A DNA stretch of 64,000 nt from Brevibacterium permense (GCF_025506275.1 NZ_QYCP01000093.1:124001-188000); one strand, 5' to 3'; shown: positions 1 to 9,286, counted from the stretch's first letter. Notes: a model not told the origin generated them from the letters alone. A program made the numbers and translations.

Positions 1-1529
1 ATGGTGAAGGCGAGGGGGATCGTGAAGGACATGAACGTGCCGATGCCCGCATCCTTCCGGTACCGCTGCATCATCCCCAGCGCGAGCACGAAGTATCCGC
101 TCATCGGTGTGACCGCGTTGGTGCACGAATCGGCGATGCGGAAGACGAGCTGCGTCGTCTCCGGTGGGATGTCGATGTACATGAGCATGGGCACGAGCAC
201 CGGCGCGAGGATCGACCACATCGCCGACCCCGAGGTGACGATGAAGTTGAGGCCCGAGACGAGGACGATGATCGCGAGCAGGATGACCAGCGGGGGCATT
301 CCCGATCCACGCAGCACATCGGCACCCCCGACAGCGAGGACCGATCCGATGCCCGTCCACTTGAAGTAGGCGAGGAACTGGGAGATCGCGAAGAAGAGGA
401 CGAGCACCGGCGCCAGGGTGCCCATGCCGCCGGCCATCGCGTCCGGAACCGCCCGCAGGTTCGGAATGGTCCTGGTGATACGTCCGTAGACGATGCCGAC
501 GAGCATGAACGCGAACCCGATGACCACGGCGATGTTTGCCAGGATCACCGAGTCGACGATGCCGCCGTCCTCACCGCGGAAAGGTGAGTTCGTCGGTGCG
601 AGGATGGCGACGATGACGAGCGCGAGGACGAACAGCGTCGTCGAGGCGGCCAGCAGGCCCTTCTTCTCCACTGCCGTGAGTTCAAGGCGGGCATCCTCCT
701 CGACGGTGGCGGGGTCGACGTCCGAGTCGAGGCCCGGACGTTTGGCGAGCACGAGTTCAACGACGAGGGTCACGGTGATCGCGAGGATCACCGAGGACGC
801 GATCGCCCAGAAGTAGTTCGCCAAGGGGGTCACGACGTAATCGGCGTCGACGATCTGCGCCGCCGTGGTCGTCAGCGAGGAGATGATCGCATCGGAGGGC
901 GTGACCAGGGGAGAGGCGTTGTAGCCGGCGGAGATCGAGGCATAGGCGACGACGATGCCGAGGACCGGGGACCGGCCGACGGCCTTGAACGCGAGAGCAG
1001 CCAAGGGGAGGAGAACGATGAACGAAGCATCGAACATCACGTGAGAGATCATCGCCGTGAACGCGACCGCGAAGGTCACCCAGCGGGCGGGCAGGCGCAC
1101 GATCGTCAGCCGCAGCAGAGCATCGAGGACACCGCTGCGTTCGGCCACGGCCACCCCGATGATGACGCTGACGACCACGGGCAGGGGAGCGAATCCGGCG
1201 AAATTCTCCATCGCCGAATCCACGGCCATGACCGCTCCCTCGACAGAGAGGAGGCTCTTAACGGCCACGGTCTCGTCTGTTCCCGGCAGAATCACCTCGA
1301 CGCCGGCTGCGGCGAGGATCGCACTGATCACACCGAGGATCGCCGCGAGCACCCAGAACAGCCAGAACGGATGGGGCAGCAGGTTGCCCACCCGCTCAAC
1401 CGCCTCGAGGCCGCGGAAGAGACGTCCCATCCGCGGCTGGTCGGTTCTGGTGCGAGGGGCGGGTTCCGGCGCCGAGGCGGTGATCGCCTCGCCCGTACTG
1501 CGCGGATCTGATGGTGAGGGTGCGGGCAT
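1..1529 (-). CDS. AbgT family transporter (3' end cut by window)
   Basis: An integral membrane transporter of the AbgT family (p-aminobenzoyl-glutamate or drug/antimetabolite transport). The reverse strand reads without a stop for 509 codons and runs off the left edge, so only the last residues are missing if it has the usual family length of about 510. It begins MPAPSPSDPRST; a hydrophilic tail of about 40 residues is followed by NLLPHPFWLFW at about residue 50, characteristic of the family N-terminus, then many hydrophobic segments with polar breaks such as SHVMFDASF and DSCTNAVTPMSGY. The ATG is preceded by GAGGAG six bases upstream. It is divergent from the amidase gene, and an amidase next to an AbgT protein would suit uptake and hydrolysis of an amide-linked compound; that link is inference. 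Confidence 0.85.
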   Translation of the reverse strand, partial: MPAPSPSDPRSTGEAITASAPEPAPRTRTDQPRMGRLFRGLEAVERVGNLLPHPFWLFWVLAAILGVISAILAAAGVEVILPGTDETVAVKSLLSVEGAVMAVDSAMENFAGFAPLPVVVSVIIGVAVAERSGVLDALLRLTIVRLPARWVTFAVAFTAMISHVMFDASFIVLLPLAALAFKAVGRSPVLGIVVAYASISAGYNASPLVTPSDAIISSLTTTAAQIVDADYVVTPLANYFWAIASSVILAITVTLVVELVLAKRPGLDSDVDPATVEEDARLELTAVEKKGLLAASTTLFVLALVIVAILAPTNSPFRGEDGGIVDSVILANIAVVIGFAFMLVGIVYGRITRTIPNLRAVPDAMAGGMGTLAPVLVLFFAISQFLAYFKWTGIGSVLAVGGADVLRGSGMPPLVILLAIIVLVSGLNFIVTSGSAMWSILAPVLVPMLMYIDIPPETTQLVFRIADSCTNAVTPMSGYFVLALGMMQRYRKDAGIGTFMSFTIPLAFT

Positions 1530-1759
1530 CGTGTCTCCTCGTGTGTGCGGTCACGGTGCTCATGGTTCGGTCCGATAGCCATGAGACTTGGGTCACAGTA
1601 TGTGGGTCTTCGGGGAGCTGATGGGCTTGCTGGGCGCGGATGCGCGATTCGGCCACATCCGTGACCGATTTCGCCGATATTCCGTCTGGTGGACTGTGTA
1701 TGGGCACGATGGACGCAGACTTGTCCCAACCGCCGCGACTACGCATAGGAGAGGCCCTC

Positions 1760-3187
1760 ATGACCGCATACGCCGATCTCGATCTCACTGAACTCACCAC
1801 TGCGATCCGCACGGGTCAGCTCTCGCCGTCGGAGGCTCTCGAGGGGCACCTCGCGCGCATCGACGCCGTCAACCCGTCTATCAACGCGGTCGTAACCCGA
1901 GTCGACGAGGCTGCGCGGGAACGCGCCGCTGCCGCCGACGCACAGTTCGTCGCCGCCCGTGCCGAGGGGCGGGATCTGCCCCCACTCTTCGGGGTGCCGC
2001 TCACCCACAAGGACAGCATCCCCACCGCCGGTATCCGCACGACCTTCGGCTCACCGCTGTTCAAGGACAATGTGCCGACCGCCAGCGCCGTCCTCATCGA
2101 CCGGCTGCAGGCGGCGGGTGTGAATTCGACCGGCAAGACCAACGTCCCGGAATTCGCCGCCGGTTCCCACACGTTCAATCCGCTGTTCGGGACCACGCGT
2201 AACCCCTATGACCCGACTACCTCGGCGGGCGGAAGCAGCGGCGGTGCGGCCGCGGCGATCGCAGCGGGCATCCAGCCGGTCGGTGACGGCTCCGACACCG
2301 GCGGGTCGTTGCGCACACCGGGTTCGTTCTGCAACCTCATCGGCTACAGGCCCTCGCACGGACGGATCCCCGTGGTATCCGCTCTCAACCCGTGGACGTG
2401 GATGTCGCGTCAGGGATTCCTCGCCCGCACCGTCGCCGACATCCGACTGCTCATGCGCGCGGTCGCCGGCCCTCATCCCGCCGTACCCGGCTCTCTGCCG
2501 GTCGACGGCAGCTATAATGAACCGGCCGTCTCGGCGCTGGAGAACCTCACCGGGGTGCGGGTGGGGTGGAGCACCGACCTGGGACTCGGTCTGCCGGTAG
2601 AGTCTCGGGTGCTCGACGTCATCGCCGCGCACCCGCAGACGTTCGCCGACCTCGGCGCAGTCGTCGAGGAGGCGGTGCCTGACCTCAGCGACGCAGAGGA
2701 GGTCTTCCAGGCCACCCGCGCGTTCGACTTCGCCACCGCCTATGCCGACCTCATCGATGCCCACCGTTTAGAGATCAAGGACGCGATGGTGTGCAACGTC
2801 GACAAGGGCACCGCGCTGACCTTCACCGACTTCAAGTCAGCCAATGCCGCCCGGGCAAGGCTCGAGGCCTCGCAGCGGGTCTTCTTCGCCACCCATGATG
2901 TGCTCATCACCCCGGCAGTGCAGGTCGCGCCCTTCGACGCGGATCTCGAATTTCCCACCGAGGTCGCCGGTGTGCTCACCCCGAACTACCTCGACTGGAT
3001 GAGGGCGGCGACGACGATCTCGGCCACGGGCCTGCCGTGCCTGTCCGTGCCGGCCGGGTTCACCCCCGAGGGGCTGCCGGTGGGTCTGCAGCTCGTGACC
3101 GCCGCCGGCAACGATGCCCTCCTATTGCGCATCGCCGAGGTGTTCGCTCGGGCGACCGGGTACGCGCAGAAACGTCCGGTTATCTGA
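1760..3187 (+). CDS. amidase (amidase signature family)
   Basis: A cytoplasmic amidase that hydrolyses a carboxamide to acid plus ammonia or amine; the substrate is not evident. The full Ser-cisSer-Lys triad is visible: Lys84 in LTHKDS, cis-Ser160 in SAGGSSGGAAAA, and nucleophile Ser183 in GSDTGGSLRTPGSF. At 475 residues it has the normal family length. The ATG at 1760 is chosen because AGGAGAG lies just upstream; the frame is open further upstream but without a comparable ribosome site. It is divergent from the AbgT-type transporter and convergent with the MFS gene that follows. It could equally be annotated as an aryl-acylamidase or as a GatA-like paralogue; the absence of GatB/GatC neighbours argues against a role in tRNA amidation. 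Confidence 0.88.
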   Translation: MTAYADLDLTELTTAIRTGQLSPSEALEGHLARIDAVNPSINAVVTRVDEAARERAAAADAQFVAARAEGRDLPPLFGVPLTHKDSIPTAGIRTTFGSPLFKDNVPTASAVLIDRLQAAGVNSTGKTNVPEFAAGSHTFNPLFGTTRNPYDPTTSAGGSSGGAAAAIAAGIQPVGDGSDTGGSLRTPGSFCNLIGYRPSHGRIPVVSALNPWTWMSRQGFLARTVADIRLLMRAVAGPHPAVPGSLPVDGSYNEPAVSALENLTGVRVGWSTDLGLGLPVESRVLDVIAAHPQTFADLGAVVEEAVPDLSDAEEVFQATRAFDFATAYADLIDAHRLEIKDAMVCNVDKGTALTFTDFKSANAARARLEASQRVFFATHDVLITPAVQVAPFDADLEFPTEVAGVLTPNYLDWMRAATTISATGLPCLSVPAGFTPEGLPVGLQLVTAAGNDALLLRIAEVFARATGYAQKRPVI

Positions 3188-3278
3188 GTCTCCGGCGGCC
3201 TAGCGGGGTGTTCGTCGGCGGGTCGGTAGTGAGGGAGGCTCTGCGTGGATGATTGACGGAGAGTCGCCCCGGCGCGCG

Positions 3279-4469
3279 TCAGCGCTCGACGTTGCCGGCG
3301 AGGACCCCCACCAGCGTCAGCGCCATCGCGATGGCCAACGCGATCGCCGAGGCTACGAAGGCAGCAGCGATCTGCTCGCTCAGGGCCGCTGCGACAACGG
3401 CGGGACCGACGATCTGACCGATGCTGTACCAGGACGTCAGCTTCGCCGAGGCGTTCGCGACACCCATCTGTGTGCCGACGCCAATCGTCATCATGACCAC
3501 GCCGACGAACGTGAAGCCGAAGAGGGCTGCGGCGATGATGAGCACGACCTGTGAGGACCCGAAGACGGCGAGCAGGGCACCGAAGACCTGGAGGCAGTAA
3601 CAGAAAGTCAGAGCTTTGACCGTGCCGATGCGGGCCGCGACCGCTGACCACGTCAGGGGAGACGCTGCCGTCGCGATCCCGGCGATCAACCACGTCGAGG
3701 CGGCCGCGGTCGCTCCGAAGACTGGTCCGGCGAGCACGACGAGGTAGGTGCCGATGATGATGTAGCCGCCGCCTTGGAAGAAGTAGCCGGTGGAGAGGAT
3801 GGCCATGGCTCTGCGGCGGTTGGCATCGAAAGGGGTGACGGTGTCGGCCGCGGTCGGATCGTCTGGTTCGATCGGGTCGGCCGCCTCGGCGGGGGTGATA
3901 TGTGGTGGGAGCCGGGCGGGGATCGGCCAGGTCCAGGCGATGGTGGAAAAGACAGCGGACGCGGCCGCGCAGATGAGCCACAGCTGGCGCCAATCGGCGA
4001 AATTGCCGGCGACCAGCACGATGGCTCCGGAGACGAGGATGCCGAAGCCGACCCCGCCGTAGGAGATGCCGCCGTCGCGCGGTTTGCGGGAGTTCGCGGG
4101 AATGCGTTGGGTCACGCACACGAAGATCAGCCCCGAGGCGATGCCGGCGATCGTGCGGATGCCGCCCTGCCAGACGAGGTTCGGGGTCAGGGCCACCGCT
4201 GCCAGGCCCACGGAGGAGACGATGAGGCTGAGGCGGTAGACGAACCGGTTGGGTTCGACCCAGCCTTGAGCAATGACGAGTGTGCCGATGAAGTAGCCGA
4301 CGTAGTTGAGCGTCGCGATCCATGCGCCGGGAGCGGAACTCCAGTGCAGGGCGGCGACCATGAGCGGCAGGGCCGGGGTGTAGAAGAACCGGCCCATGCC
4401 CATCGCCACCGACAGACCCAAGGCTCCGCGGATGGGGGTGAGGGAGGAACTGCCGGTATTGTCGGGCAC
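3279..4469 (-). CDS. YbfB/YjiJ family MFS transporter
   Basis: A 12-helix major facilitator protein of 396 residues, resembling the YbfB/YjiJ group of small-molecule exporters. The N-terminus RGALGLSVAMGMGRFFYTPA carries the typical MGxGRFxYTP signature, followed by regularly spaced hydrophobic helices and a charged central loop (about residues 195-215, EAADPIEPDDPTAADT). The start is a GTG with GGAGGGG about seven bases upstream. The gene is convergent with the amidase and lies downstream of the tetR gene on the same strand, so the TetR protein may control it; that is inference, since 129 bases separate them and no operator was recognised. The substrate is unknown. Confidence 0.82.
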   Translation of the reverse strand: MPDNTGSSSLTPIRGALGLSVAMGMGRFFYTPALPLMVAALHWSSAPGAWIATLNYVGYFIGTLVIAQGWVEPNRFVYRLSLIVSSVGLAAVALTPNLVWQGGIRTIAGIASGLIFVCVTQRIPANSRKPRDGGISYGGVGFGILVSGAIVLVAGNFADWRQLWLICAAASAVFSTIAWTWPIPARLPPHITPAEAADPIEPDDPTAADTVTPFDANRRRAMAILSTGYFFQGGGYIIIGTYLVVLAGPVFGATAAASTWLIAGIATAASPLTWSAVAARIGTVKALTFCYCLQVFGALLAVFGSSQVVLIIAAALFGFTFVGVVMMTIGVGTQMGVANASAKLTSWYSIGQIVGPAVVAAALSEQIAAAFVASAIALAIAMALTLVGVLAGNVER

Positions 4470-4598
4470 TGCGATTCCCCTCCTCAGGTGGCATGGTCTC
4501 CACCACTACGATGCCACGGCCGCGTGGCGGCCGCCTCGGCGGGTGGGGATACGGACAGTGGGCGTCGAGGTGGTGGAGAGGTGTTTCGAGAGGACTGT

Positions 4599-5159
4599 TC
4601 AGTTCTGGTCAGGACGTATCGTCGTCAGGGAGGGTGCTTCGTCGAACGCGTTCCGGAGAACCTCAGTGCTTGCTCGGGGCCTCGCCCATGTCATCTGGAA
4701 CAGACCGATCGCCATGGCGGCAGCTGCCTCGCTTCGTTCCGCATCACCGCCAAAGTGCGATTCGGCTACGAGCGCTTCTGTGAGTTGGCTTCGCCAGGCG
4801 CGGGTGAGTTCAAGAGCTGACGAACGGATGCCTGGTGAGGCTTGCAGGATGCGAAATGCCATGCCCGCTCGCGAATTCGGATCGAGTGATTCGATTGCTC
4901 CGCACATTGCCTCGCGCAGCACTTCCCAGGCATATTGACAATCGCTGTTGCGCACTAGGAGTGCCACCTGTTCGCCGAATGCTGCGATGTGATCAAGCAC
5001 CAGCGCATCACGCGAGTGTACATAGCGGAAGAAGGTCGGCCGCGATACACCACATTCTCTGATCAGGTCATCGGTGGTGACATTGGGATAACCGCGGTCG
5101 AGGAAGAGCTTGAGCGCGATGTCGTCGATGTGATCCCGGCTGGTGGCACGGGGCCTCAT
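4599..5159 (-). CDS. TetR/AcrR family transcriptional regulator
   Basis: A 186-residue one-component regulator. The N-terminal helix-turn-helix spans about residues 8-55: DIALKLFLDRGYPNVTTDDL is followed by IRECGVSRPTFFRYVHSRDA, the usual TetR recognition helix with FFRYV in place of the common YYHF. The C-terminal domain is variable, consistent with an unknown ligand. Its ATG overlaps the stop of the upstream deacetylase gene (ATGA), so the two are translationally coupled on the reverse strand. It may regulate itself, the deacetylase or the downstream MFS transporter; no palindromic operator was identified here. Confidence 0.87.
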   Translation of the reverse strand: MRPRATSRDHIDDIALKLFLDRGYPNVTTDDLIRECGVSRPTFFRYVHSRDALVLDHIAAFGEQVALLVRNSDCQYAWEVLREAMCGAIESLDPNSRAGMAFRILQASPGIRSSALELTRAWRSQLTEALVAESHFGGDAERSEAAAAMAIGLFQMTWARPRASTEVLRNAFDEAPSLTTIRPDQN

Positions 5160-5902
5160 CCGATGAGCTCCGAGACCGTGACGAAGCCGTACCCCTGCTC
5201 CTTCAGCCGATCGATCACGGGGCCGATCGACTTCTGAGTGCTGGTTCTGCCGAACCAGGGGTGCAGAAGGATGATCGATCCCGGCTGAGTGTTCTCAACA
5301 GTTGCATCAACGATGTCGCCGCTGCTCTGAGGGCTGCCTGACCAGTCTTCGTAGGCGACGTCCCAAGTCACCGTGAGGCGGTCACGCTTTGCCAAGTAGA
5401 GCGGCAAGGTGAGGAGCTTCTGACCGTGTGGGGGCCGGAAAGTCAGGGGCCCGTCGTATCCACTAGCGCGAATGACATCATCGGTGGGTTCGATCTCCTC
5501 GGCAACTGTTGAAGGGGAGACGAATGCCATGCGCCGATGATTCCACGTATGGTTGCCGATCTCATGCCCGCCCGCGATGATCCGCCGCATGGTCGAAGCA
5601 TTGCCTTCGACATCTTTGCCGTTGACGTAGAACGTTGCTGGCACATCACGGTCAGCGAGCACGTCGAGGACGGCATCGGCATCGGCGTCGGTGGGGCCGT
5701 CGTCGAATGTCAGTGCCACGATACGTTCATCGGTCTCGACCCGGCTGACGAGTTCTCCGGCCACCTGCCAGGAACGCGTCTGAATCACCCGCTTGACGCC
5801 GTAGGCAAACACGAACAGAACGATAAGGGTGATCGCGGTTCCAACGAGAAGGCGCCGGCGACGACCCCGGCGAGAAGCAGAGGCGGCAGAGTTATGAGAC
5901 AT
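5156..5902 (-). CDS. membrane-anchored polysaccharide deacetylase (NodB homology)
   Basis: A cell-envelope carbohydrate esterase of the CE4/NodB fold, likely acting on peptidoglycan or another wall polymer. From the chosen ATG the protein has a basic cytoplasmic start (ASASRRGRRRR), one hydrophobic anchor (LLVGTAITLIVLFVFAYGV) and an outer catalytic domain. Motif 1 is ALTFDDGPT with catalytic Asp and metal-binding Asp, and motif 2 is GHEIGNHTWNH with the two His ligands. RPPHG matches motif 3 and IILLHPW motif 5. Length is 248 residues. An alternative TTG start at 5974 would add 24 residues, but it would nearly abut the divergent gene and leave almost no promoter space, so 5902 is preferred. 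Its stop overlaps the tetR start. Confidence 0.82.
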   Translation of the reverse strand: MSHNSAASASRRGRRRRLLVGTAITLIVLFVFAYGVKRVIQTRSWQVAGELVSRVETDERIVALTFDDGPTDADADAVLDVLADRDVPATFYVNGKDVEGNASTMRRIIAGGHEIGNHTWNHRRMAFVSPSTVAEEIEPTDDVIRASGYDGPLTFRPPHGQKLLTLPLYLAKRDRLTVTWDVAYEDWSGSPQSSGDIVDATVENTQPGSIILLHPWFGRTSTQKSIGPVIDRLKEQGYGFVTVSELIG

Positions 5903-5989
5903 AGTATCAATTGAAGCGATCGTGCTCGTCGTGGTCAAGGCATCGGACGAGGCAACCTCGCCTGCGTTCGGCAATCGGCGGGGCGGGTG

Positions 5990-7642
5990 ATGTTTCGAAA
6001 GGGACTGTGGAGGTTGTTGATTCCGCAGGGACAGGGCAGAGTTATCGAAGTGAACCTCAGAAGGAGCATCCAGGGCGGCGCCGTGGCGCTCGTCTTCGTT
6101 CTCTCGGGGTGTTCGTGGTTCGATTCGGGCGGGTCATCGTCGTCTGGTCAGGCTCCGGAGCCGAGCCCCACTCCGACCGAATTCGAGCAGTTGTTTGCCG
6201 GTGATGTCTCCGGTGAGGCCGCCGCAGTCACTGCGACGGCAGAGCGGGCCGGGGCCGGGCTGACCGCTGACAATATCGGGGTCTCCTTCGAAGCGACCGA
6301 CCTGGCCGACCCCCGGCTCGATCCGGCGCAGTCCAACCTTGACGAGCAGCTGAAGACGCTCGGGTCGCCGGCGCTGCGGTTCGGCGGCAATGCCCTCGAC
6401 CGGAGGACGTTTTGGACGTCGACGGGTGAGAAGCCGAAGCACGGTGAGAAGGTCACCATCACCCCTGATGACTTCAAACGTCTGAAGAAGCTCGTCGACG
6501 CCACCGGTTCGTCTGTCACCATCGGCGTCCCCCTGGGCGCCTTCGATCCGGGACGCGGAGCGGACATGGCCGCGCACGCGGTCGACATCCTCGGCGATTC
6601 CCTTGTCGGTCTGGCTATCGGCAATGAACCGAACGGGTACACCGTCAAAGATGTGCCCAGTGGAGCTGTGCGCGGCAAGGGGTGGAACAAGGACGAATAC
6701 GTGGAGCAGCTTGAGGCGTATGCCAAGGCGATCCATGCCAAACGGCCCGATGCGCCGATCATCGGCCCAGATGTCTACGACGGGGCGTGGATGGACGCAT
6801 TCGCCGCCTCCGGTGTCAAGAACAAGACCGCGATCTCCCAGCACTGGTATCAGCTCTACGAATGCGACGCTTCAAAGGTGCCCGGTCGCGGTCCGCAGGC
6901 GGCGAAACTCATCGACCCATTAGCGAAAGAGGCTGCGAAGAAGAACCTCGGCATCGGGAAATCGAAGGCTGACGCCGCGAATTTGCCGCTGTGGTTAGAG
7001 GAGACCGGGCCGACGAGCTGCCCGGGCACGAACGACACCTCACTGACGAACGCCTCGGCGTTGTGGGCTGCCGACTACACGATGTACGCGGCCAGCCTGG
7101 GAGTCGAACGCATGGCCATGCATTCGATGCTCGGAGCCTGCAAAGGGGGAGCGCCGATGTCGCTCATCTGCGACCCGGCCGATCACGGGGACCGGTCGAA
7201 TGAGTTTCAGGTGAGGCCGAACATGCTCGGGCTGCGGCTGCTCGTGCCCAGTGTCGGCGGGCATTTCACTAAGACTTCGGTGTCTGGGGGCGGGACTATG
7301 AGCGCCTACACCGTGGTGAAGAACAATGGTCGAACCCTGGTCACGACGGTGATCAATGCGAATGACGCGGCTTCGGTGGGTGGGAATCCTGTGACGCTGT
7401 CTATGCCGTTGGGGTTCAGTGTTTCGTCGGCTTTGCAGGTGTACGGGGAGTCGAACGATGTGAAGAGCGCGACTCAGGTGGTGCCTGCGAATCCGCTTCC
7501 GGCTGATGTGCCGTTCACTGGGGAGGCGGCGGTGGACTCGACGGGTGCGTCGCCTTCCACGAGTGACGAGGCGGAGGACGGAAAGCTGAGGATCGATCTT
7601 GCTGGAAGCTCGGTGACGGTCTTTATGATGCGCAAGGGGTGA
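5990..7642 (+). CDS. secreted lipoprotein with GH79-like (beta-glucuronidase/heparanase) fold
   Basis: An exported glycoside-hydrolase-like lipoprotein of about 550 residues. After a basic start a hydrophobic stretch ends in a lipobox (ALVFVLSGC), followed by a Ser/Gly/Pro linker. The catalytic domain shows LRFGGNALDRR, then AIGNEPNGY with the probable acid/base Glu, and LWLEETGPTSC with a probable nucleophile Glu; this order and the C-terminal beta-domain resemble GH79 (GH-A clan). The gene is divergent from the deacetylase, hinting at joint action on an envelope glycan, which is inference. Start is uncertain: GTG at 5987 and ATG at 5990 are adjacent, and a GTG at 6050 would give a more compact signal peptide. 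The substrate cannot be read from sequence. Confidence 0.7.
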   Translation: MFRKGLWRLLIPQGQGRVIEVNLRRSIQGGAVALVFVLSGCSWFDSGGSSSSGQAPEPSPTPTEFEQLFAGDVSGEAAAVTATAERAGAGLTADNIGVSFEATDLADPRLDPAQSNLDEQLKTLGSPALRFGGNALDRRTFWTSTGEKPKHGEKVTITPDDFKRLKKLVDATGSSVTIGVPLGAFDPGRGADMAAHAVDILGDSLVGLAIGNEPNGYTVKDVPSGAVRGKGWNKDEYVEQLEAYAKAIHAKRPDAPIIGPDVYDGAWMDAFAASGVKNKTAISQHWYQLYECDASKVPGRGPQAAKLIDPLAKEAAKKNLGIGKSKADAANLPLWLEETGPTSCPGTNDTSLTNASALWAADYTMYAASLGVERMAMHSMLGACKGGAPMSLICDPADHGDRSNEFQVRPNMLGLRLLVPSVGGHFTKTSVSGGGTMSAYTVVKNNGRTLVTTVINANDAASVGGNPVTLSMPLGFSVSSALQVYGESNDVKSATQVVPANPLPADVPFTGEAAVDSTGASPSTSDEAEDGKLRIDLAGSSVTVFMMRKG

Positions 7643-7706
7643 GCGCCTGCTGTACGGCGAAGGTAACGCAGTGGCATCTGTGCCGAAGGTGATCCGGAAA
7701 GCTGCT

Positions 7707-7724
7707 GGGCCGATCGGACGGCCC
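7707..7724. terminator. possible terminator between convergent genes
   Basis: GGGCCG-ATCGGA-CGGCCC forms a 6-bp GC stem followed by TCTTGC on the plus strand. It lies between the GH79-like lipoprotein gene and the convergent DAO gene. A second inverted pair, GTGAGCGC near 7640 and GCGCTCAC near 7729, brackets it. There is no true T-run, so this is a modest call. Confidence 0.4.
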
Positions 7725-7769
7725 TCTTGCGCTCACGCCCCCCCCTAGCCGGTCGATCAGAGGGCGCCG

Positions 7770-8888
7770 TCACATCGGCATGGCAGTGGGAAATGCAGCC
7801 AACTCCGGCGCGGGATCTCCCAGGATGCTGCGGGCGACGGCATCGCCCAGCAGTGGCCCGAGAGTCAGCCCGCCCGCGCCGTAGCCCGTCATAGTCCATA
7901 GGCCTGATCTGCCTGGCACCTCTCCGGCGATAGGCAGGTTGTCTTCGCCCATGGGGCGGATGCCCACCCGGGTCTCGATGACGGTGGCATCGGCCAGCCC
8001 CGGCGCCAGGCTCAGAGCGTCCTGGAGGACCTGCATCTGTCCTGCGGCGGTGACGCGGGGATCGTAGCCGCTCCCGATCTCGCGGGTTGCGCCGACTGCG
8101 ATCCTGCCATCATCGAACGGGGTCATGTAGTTGGGTGTGAAGGGGTGGACCGTCGGCCATTGTGAAGTGTTCACTCCACGAAGGTTCAGATGCGTGATCT
8201 GTCCGCGTTGGGGGCTCACAGCGCAGTTCACATCGAGGGGAAGCAGCAGTTCTGGAGTTCTTGCCCCTGCTGCCACGACGACAGAGTCAACGTCGATCGG
8301 ACCGCGCATCGTCTGCACTCGCCATCCGGTGTCGCCGAGGGGATTGATCGCGATCACTGCGTCCTCGCAGTGCTCGGCCCTTAGAAGGACTGCGGCACTC
8401 AACGTCGCATTCCGGAGAACGCGGCCGTCGACCCGTCCGCCGCCGGAGACGTACAAACCCGTCAGTTCGGGGGACAGGGCGGGAAACAGTTCGTTGACCT
8501 GTGTGCTGTCTACGCGCTCCAGCGTTCCTGCGACGGAACCGGACTCAGCAATGCGCTGGGCTACCCGGTCTTCGACGGCGTCGAGTTCTGCTTCGTCTCG
8601 CGAGACCATCAGGGCGCCGGAGCGCCTGTATCCCAGTTCGGGAATCCCCAGGTCATGGAGCCTTGCGAGGAACTCCGGGTAGTAGTTGCCTCCGGCTGAG
8701 TACGCTTCATAGAAGGCACCGCTCGACGAAGATACCCAGGGAGCGATGATCCCGGCGCTGGCAGCTGTCGCCTGACCTGATGCGGCATCGTCGATCAGGG
8801 TGACGGCCGCGCCCCGGCGCGCCAGACCGTAAGCGGTGGTGACACCAGCGATTCCTCCGCCGATGACGGCGATCTTCATCGTATTCAT
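7770..8888 (-). CDS. FAD-dependent oxidoreductase, DAO/DadA family
   Basis: A 372-residue flavoenzyme of the D-amino-acid oxidase/dehydrogenase superfamily. The dinucleotide fold is at the N-terminus (IAVIGGGIAGVTTAYGLARR), followed by ATAASAGIIAPW, typical of DadA/glycine-oxidase members. The C-terminal FAD site is GIRPMGEDNLPIAGEVPG with GLWTMTGYGAGGLTLGP. It probably oxidises a D-amino acid, N-methyl amino acid or related amine. It is divergent from the 9.3-16.8 kb operon, which encodes an amino-acid importer and a dipeptidase-like protein, so a shared pathway is plausible. ATG 8888 has AAGGA about 12 bases upstream; an ATG three codons later is an alternative start. Confidence 0.85.
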   Translation of the reverse strand: MNTMKIAVIGGGIAGVTTAYGLARRGAAVTLIDDAASGQATAASAGIIAPWVSSSSGAFYEAYSAGGNYYPEFLARLHDLGIPELGYRRSGALMVSRDEAELDAVEDRVAQRIAESGSVAGTLERVDSTQVNELFPALSPELTGLYVSGGGRVDGRVLRNATLSAAVLLRAEHCEDAVIAINPLGDTGWRVQTMRGPIDVDSVVVAAGARTPELLLPLDVNCAVSPQRGQITHLNLRGVNTSQWPTVHPFTPNYMTPFDDGRIAVGATREIGSGYDPRVTAAGQMQVLQDALSLAPGLADATVIETRVGIRPMGEDNLPIAGEVPGRSGLWTMTGYGAGGLTLGPLLGDAVARSILGDPAPELAAFPTAMPM

Positions 8889-8998
8889 TGTTGGCGATAT
8901 TCCTTTCGGTCCGGGCTGTGGGGTCGTTGACTCAGGTTGAGAGCTGTTTGGAACTAGGGAGTCGGCACCTGCTTGATTCCCATCATGCGGCGGCGTGA

Positions 8999-9151
8999 TT
9001 ATTCTCCAATAGCTATCTTCGAGCCTCCGGCAGCGACGACCGCGAGGCCCACGCCGAGAAGGTAATCGGCTTTCGTCGCCGACGCGAACAGTGGAAGAGC
9101 TGGGCGTTGATTCCTAACGCTGCGGCCGACACGGAGAGCCACGGTTGTCAT
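8999..9151 (-). CDS. possible small hydrophobic protein (50 aa) or gene remnant
   Basis: A short reading frame in the 420-base gap between the DAO gene and the divergent operon. It encodes a basic N-terminus (MTTVALRVGRSVRNQRP) and one hydrophobic stretch (ADYLLGVGLAVVAAGGSK) that could cross a membrane. There is no good ribosome-binding site, and the peptide could equally be the decayed C-terminus of a larger membrane protein or chance. The rest of this gap holds the promoter region described separately. Confidence 0.22.
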   Translation of the reverse strand: MTTVALRVGRSVRNQRPALPLFASATKADYLLGVGLAVVAAGGSKIAIGE

Positions 9152-9269
9152 CGGGCGAGAGCGCGACCGTCTGGGTCAGGGTGCAACTCGAAAAAGTTGT
9201 CATCAGGCTCTGGTCAGCGAGGACCCTTCTTTGCTAATCTCAAAATACGTCAACACAAAATTTATGTAC

Positions 9270-9286
9270 GTCAATTAATAATTGAC
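9270..9286. promoter_or_regulatory. 17-bp palindrome, candidate operator of the importer operon
   Basis: GTCAATTA-A-TAATTGAC is a perfect inverted repeat with 8-base arms inside an unusually AT-rich patch (about 9238-9292), ending 22 bases before the GTG start of the large unknown gene. The octamer TACGTCAA also occurs twice as a direct repeat, at 9246 and 9267, with the second copy running into the palindrome. A regulator bound here could block or activate the operon. The IclR protein encoded at its end is the obvious candidate. Confidence 0.5.

Noticed and set aside
1530..1759. Longer amidase starting at 1640
   Set aside because: The extra 40 residues are unlike the family, and the AGGAGAG site fits the start at 1760.
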